NCBI GenBank assembly: GCA_038213835.1
Contig: JBBQSN010000049.1
Coordinates: 1-21,553 of the forward strand
Direction of reading: 5' to 3'
DNA: 21,553 nucleotides
Source of the DNA: JBBQSN01 sp038213835
GTDB taxonomy: Bacteria; Actinomycetota; Actinomycetes; Actinomycetales; CAWJMD01
In this document: one piece after another, positions 18,244 through 21,553 of the stretch
Numbering within the stretch: the first letter of the stretch is position 1
Layout: the number at the start of each line of letters is the position of its first letter
Program-made: the position numbers and the translations under genes
The notes under the pieces: generated by a model
What the model was told of the DNA's origin: nothing
Seen by the model: only the letters and a program-made list of their open reading frames with translations
The model's database searches: none

Positions 18244-18843
18244 GTGGGACGCACGTCGGTCAGCGTGCGGGTCGCGCAGGAGTGCGACCTCGCGTCGCTC
18301 ATCGTGCTGGTCTCCCAGGCGCGCCAGGAGGACCAAGGGCGTCAGCCGCCGGTGCGCCACCCCGTCCTCACCGACGAGCGGTCGCGGCTCGAGGCGCTGC
18401 TGCAGCGCGGCGACGTCCAGGTGATGCTGGCGCACGACCGCCCGGGCGCCGAGCCCGCCGGGGTGCTGGTGCTGCGACGCGGCGAGCTGCTCCCGCTGAC
18501 CGGGCACCAGGCGGTGCACGTCGAGCAGCTCTGGGTGCATCCCGAGCACCGCAAGCGAGGCGTCGCCCGGGCCCTGCTGCGACAGGCCGCCGCGGTGGCC
18601 GAGCAGTCCGGGCTGGACGAGATCGTCTGCACCGTCCCGCCGTCGTGGCGCGAGGCGCACCGGTTCCTGGCGCGGCTCGGCTTCGCCCCGCTCACGGCCC
18701 AGCGCGCCGTGCCCGTGCCCGCCCTGCTGCGCCGGCTGGCGGCCGACGCCGGGGGGCCCCGCCGCCGGCCCGGCCTGGAGAAGGTGCTGGCGCGACGCCG
18801 TCGCGAGCTGCGCTCCGACCCCCAGCCGAGCGCGCTCGTCTGA
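18244..18843 (+). CDS. GNAT family N-acetyltransferase
   Basis: This is a predicted acyl-CoA-dependent N-acyltransferase of 199 residues; the substrate is unknown. The fold shows an N-terminal strand/helix (SVRVAQECDLASLIVLVSQAR), a central strand region (EPAGVLVLRRGELLPL), and the acetyl-CoA-binding motif A, VEQLWVHPEHRKRGVARALLRQAA, whose R-K-R-G-V-A matches the Q/R-x-x-G-x-G/A loop. Motif B follows (EIVCTVPPSWREAHRFLARLGFAPL). The C-terminus (about residue 160 on) is Arg-rich and may bind a polyanion or simply be disordered. The start GTG 18244 has AGGAGG at 18234-18239, though with only 4-nt spacing. It is co-oriented with polA 76 nt downstream, but polA appears to have its own promoter. 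Confidence 0.85.
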   Translation: MGRTSVSVRVAQECDLASLIVLVSQARQEDQGRQPPVRHPVLTDERSRLEALLQRGDVQVMLAHDRPGAEPAGVLVLRRGELLPLTGHQAVHVEQLWVHPEHRKRGVARALLRQAAAVAEQSGLDEIVCTVPPSWREAHRFLARLGFAPLTAQRAVPVPALLRRLAADAGGPRRRPGLEKVLARRRRELRSDPQPSALV

Positions 18844-18847
18844 GCGC
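18832..18847 (+). terminator. Small hairpin over the acetyltransferase stop codon
   Basis: GCGCTC-GTCT-GAGCGC forms a 6-bp stem spanning the TGA at 18841-18843. It has no T-run and is only a weak terminator candidate before the polA promoter. Confidence 0.2.
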
Positions 18848-18907
18848 CCCTCACACGGTGCCGACGGCGGCCCCGTCGTCGCCGGACCGGTCGTCGCACG
18901 CGCGTCC

Positions 18908-18913
18908 TAGGGT
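18908..18913 (+). promoter_or_regulatory. -10 box of leaderless polA
   Basis: TAGGGT ends 6 nt before the polA GTG at 18920. No ribosome-binding site fits between them, matching the arrangement at pyk and at the ANTAR regulator. Confidence 0.5.
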
Positions 18914-18919
18914 GGTCCG

Positions 18920-21553
18920 GTGACGGCCAACCAACTGCCCCGCCTGCTCCTCGTCGACGGCCACTCGATGGCGTACCGCGCGTTCTTCGCCCTGCCGGTC
19001 GAGAACTTCTCCACCCGCACCGGTCAGGCCACCAACGCCGTCTTCGGGTTCACCTCGATGCTCATCAACGTGCTGCGAGACGAGAAGCCGACGCACGTGG
19101 CGGTGGCGTTCGACGTCTCCCGCACGACCTTCCGCAGCCAGGAGTACCCGGAGTACAAGGCCACGCGGTCGGCCACCCGCGAGGAGTTCAGGGGCCAGGT
19201 CGATCTGGTGAAGGAGGTCCTGGCCGCGCTGCGCATCGTCACGGTCGAGCTGGAGGGTTTCGAGGCCGACGACGTCATCGCCACGCTCACCCGGCAGGGC
19301 AAGGCGGCGGGGATGGACGTCCTGATCTCCAGCGGCGACCGCGATGCCTTCCAGCTGGTCTCGGACACCACCACGCTGCTCTACCCGATCCGCGGCGTCT
19401 CCGAGATGACCCGGATGACACCTGAGGCGGTGCAGACGAAGTACGGCGTCCCGCCCAGGTTGTACCCCGACCTGGCCGCCCTGGTCGGCGAGACCAGCGA
19501 CAACCTGCCGGGCGTGCCGGGCGTGGGGCCCAAGACCGCGGCGAAGTGGATCGTCGCGCACGAGGACCTCGACGGCATCATCGCCGGTGTCGACCAGATC
19601 GGCGGCAAGGCCGGCGAGAACCTGCGGGCGCACCTCGACCAGGTGATCCGCAACCGGCGCCTCAACCGCCTGGTCGACGACCTCGAGCTGCCCGTCTCCG
19701 TGCAGGACCTGAAGGCGCAGGCGTGGGACCGCGAGGAGGTGCACCAGGTCTTCGACGGCCTGGAGTTCCGGGTGCTGCGCGACCGGCTGTTCGAGTACCT
19801 CGCCACGCCCGAGCCCGAGGCCGAGGGCGGCTTCGAGCTCGAGGTCGTCCGGCCCACGGGCGCGGAGGTCGGCGCGTGGCTGGTCGGCCCGGGCGCCGAT
19901 GGCGGTGCGTTGGCCGTCTCCGGGGTGCTGGGCATCGGGGGCGAGGCCACCGGGCTCGCGGTGCGCACCCCGGCCGGGGCCAGTGCGTGGTTCGACCTCG
20001 GGGACCCCGGCCACGGCGGCCTGGCGCCGGCCGAGCGCGACGTGCTGGGGGAGTGGCTGGCCGACCCGGACCGGCCCAAGTTCCTGCACGACGCGAAGCC
20101 GACCCAGCACGCGCTCTTCGGCGCGGGGCTGCCGCTGGCCGGTCTGGTGGGGGACACCGCCCTGGCGGCGTACCTGTCGCGGCCGGACCAGCGCACCTAC
20201 GACCTCGCCGACCTCACCGTGCGGCACCTGCACCGCGAGCTGCGGCTCGATGCCGTCCCGGGCCCCGGTGGTGCCCCGTCGGCCGCGGCCGACGAGGACC
20301 AGCTCACCCTCGACGCCGAGCTGGCGTCCGGCGACGACGCGACCCCCGACGCCTCCGAGGCCTGCGTGGTGCGGGCGGCCGCGGTGATGGAGCTGTCCGA
20401 GGTGCTGCAGAGCGAGCTGGCGGCACGCGGCGGCGACCGGCTGATGCACGACCTCGAGCTGCCGCTGGTCGAGGTGCTGCGCGAGATGGAGGCCACCGGC
20501 ATCGCGGTCTCGCGCCTGCTGCTCGACGAGCTCGCGCACGGCTTCGACGCCGGCGTGGCCCTCTCGGCGCAGGAGGCCTACGCCGCGATCGGGCGCGAGG
20601 TGAACCTCGGCTCGCCCAAGCAGCTGCAGGAGGTGCTCTTCGAGCAGCTGAGGATGCCGAAGACGAAGCGGATCAAGTCCGGGTACAGCACCGACGCCGA
20701 GTCGCTCGCCGACCTGTTCGTCAAGACCGAGCACCCGTTCCTGCAGCACCTGCTTGCGCACCGCGACGTCATCCGCCTGCGGCAGACCGTCGAGGGGCTG
20801 ATCCGCTCGGTGGCCACCGACGGGCGGGTCCACACCACCTACACGCAGATCATCGCCGCCACCGGTCGGCTGTCCTCGACCGAGCCGAACCTGCAGAACA
20901 TCCCGATCCGTACCGACGCCGGTCGCCGGATCCGCGAGGTGTTCGTCGTCGGCGAGGGCTACGAGTCGCTGATGACGGCCGACTACAGCCAGATCGAGAT
21001 GCGGATCATGGCGCACCTGTCCGGCGACGAGGGCCTGATCGAGGCGTTCCGCTCCGGCGAGGACCTGCACCGGTTCGTCGGCTCCCGGGTGTTCGGCGTC
21101 GTCCCCGAGGACGTCACCGCTGCGATGCGCTCGAAGATCAAGGCGATGTCCTACGGCCTCGCGTACGGGCTGTCGGCGTTCGGCCTGTCCAAGCAGCTGA
21201 GCATCAGCACGGGCGAGGCCAAGGAGCTGATGGACGAGTACTTCGAGCGCTTCGGCGGGGTGCGTGACTACCTGCGCGAGCTGGTGGTGCAGGCCCGCTC
21301 GACCGGCTACACCGCGACCATGCTCGGCCGCCGCCGCTACCTGCCCGACCTGGCCAGCGACAACCGCCAGCGCCGCGAAATGGCCGAGCGCATGGCCCTC
21401 AACGCCCCGATCCAGGGCTCGGCGGCCGACATCATGAAGATCGCCATGCTCCGCGTCGACGAGGCGCTGAAGGCGCAGGGCCTGACCTCGCGCATGCTCC
21501 TCCAGGTCCACGACGAGTTGGTCTTCGACGTGGCCGAGGGCGAGCGCGAATCC
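18920..21553 (+). CDS. polA: DNA polymerase I, 3' end missing
   Basis: PolA fills gaps and removes RNA primers during replication and repair. From GTG 18920, 878 codons are visible with no stop; family lengths suggest only about 25-30 residues are missing. The N-terminal 5' nuclease is complete (LLLVDGHSMAYRAFFAL, YPEYKATR, EGFEADDVIATL, SSGDRDAFQLV, ETSDNLPGVPGVGPKTAAKWI). The 3'-5' exonuclease-like domain (about 315-480) lacks the usual acidic D-x-E motif, so proofreading is probably absent. Polymerase motif A is TADYSQIEMR (Asp688), motif B is R737-x3-K741-x3-Y745-G, and motif C is VHDELVF (Asp865, Glu866). Tyr745 stands where E. coli has Phe762, as known in mycobacterial PolA. The frame reads exactly to the window end. 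The GTG start is supported by the -10 box 6 nt upstream and the immediate family N-terminus. Confidence 0.96.
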   Translation, partial: MTANQLPRLLLVDGHSMAYRAFFALPVENFSTRTGQATNAVFGFTSMLINVLRDEKPTHVAVAFDVSRTTFRSQEYPEYKATRSATREEFRGQVDLVKEVLAALRIVTVELEGFEADDVIATLTRQGKAAGMDVLISSGDRDAFQLVSDTTTLLYPIRGVSEMTRMTPEAVQTKYGVPPRLYPDLAALVGETSDNLPGVPGVGPKTAAKWIVAHEDLDGIIAGVDQIGGKAGENLRAHLDQVIRNRRLNRLVDDLELPVSVQDLKAQAWDREEVHQVFDGLEFRVLRDRLFEYLATPEPEAEGGFELEVVRPTGAEVGAWLVGPGADGGALAVSGVLGIGGEATGLAVRTPAGASAWFDLGDPGHGGLAPAERDVLGEWLADPDRPKFLHDAKPTQHALFGAGLPLAGLVGDTALAAYLSRPDQRTYDLADLTVRHLHRELRLDAVPGPGGAPSAAADEDQLTLDAELASGDDATPDASEACVVRAAAVMELSEVLQSELAARGGDRLMHDLELPLVEVLREMEATGIAVSRLLLDELAHGFDAGVALSAQEAYAAIGREVNLGSPKQLQEVLFEQLRMPKTKRIKSGYSTDAESLADLFVKTEHPFLQHLLAHRDVIRLRQTVEGLIRSVATDGRVHTTYTQIIAATGRLSSTEPNLQNIPIRTDAGRRIREVFVVGEGYESLMTADYSQIEMRIMAHLSGDEGLIEAFRSGEDLHRFVGSRVFGVVPEDVTAAMRSKIKAMSYGLAYGLSAFGLSKQLSISTGEAKELMDEYFERFGGVRDYLRELVVQARSTGYTATMLGRRRYLPDLASDNRQRREMAERMALNAPIQGSAADIMKIAMLRVDEALKAQGLTSRMLLQVHDELVFDVAEGERES

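Overview
This window comes from a high-GC Gram-positive bacterium (Actinomycetota). The evidence is very high GC in third codon positions, frequent GTG/TTG starts, TAnnnT-type -10 boxes placed directly in front of start codons, and protein sequences of actinobacterial type (PolA with Tyr in motif B, a receiver-ANTAR regulator, a GltB/GltD pair, Lgt with a long charged C-terminal tail). A Nocardioides-like member of the Propionibacteriales is my best guess, but the sequence alone does not settle the genus. From memory, the gene order trpBA-lgt / gltBD / pyk / ANTAR regulator / branched-chain amino acid ABC transporter / polA resembles the syntenic chromosomal block of Streptomyces, so this is core chromosome and not an island.

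Layout. Positions 1-2867 (+): 3' part of trpB, then trpA and lgt, tightly packed, with a 15-codon mini-ORF bridging trpA and lgt by ATGA overlaps at both ends. Positions 2766-3224 (-): a small VTT/YqaA-like membrane protein whose 3' end overlaps the lgt tail. Positions 3225-3573: divergent regulatory region with a cluster of GGGACG elements. Positions 3574-9610 (+): gltB-gltD (glutamate synthase), overlapping by 8 nt. Positions 9681-11132 (+): pyk, apparently leaderless, with a Crp/GlxR-like site where a -35 box would be. Positions 11227-11299 (-): a compact 73-nt tRNA with anticodon CAA but no long variable arm. Positions 11338-12015 (+): a PdtaR-like response regulator (receiver plus ANTAR RNA-binding domain), divergent from the tRNA and sharing a symmetric -10 element with it. 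Positions 12207-13481 (+): LivJ-type solute-binding lipoprotein. Positions 13507-13534: strong hairpin terminator between convergent units. Positions 13581-17769 (-): livF, livG, livM and livH, reading livH->livF; LivH carries an unusual secreted N-terminal beta-type domain. Positions 17770-18243: non-coding divergent region with a 12-bp minisatellite. Positions 18244-18843 (+): GNAT acetyltransferase. Positions 18920-21553 (+): polA, running off the window.

Together the genes cover amino-acid and nitrogen metabolism (Trp synthesis, ammonia assimilation through GOGAT, amino-acid or amide uptake), the PEP-to-pyruvate step, lipoprotein maturation (Lgt would acylate the LivJ lipoprotein encoded here) and DNA replication/repair. 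I found no insertion sequence, phage, CRISPR array, toxin-antitoxin pair or defence system. The most unusual items are the type-I tRNA with a Leu anticodon, the bidirectional promoter it shares with the ANTAR regulator, the LivH domain fusion, and the repeated short operator-like elements.
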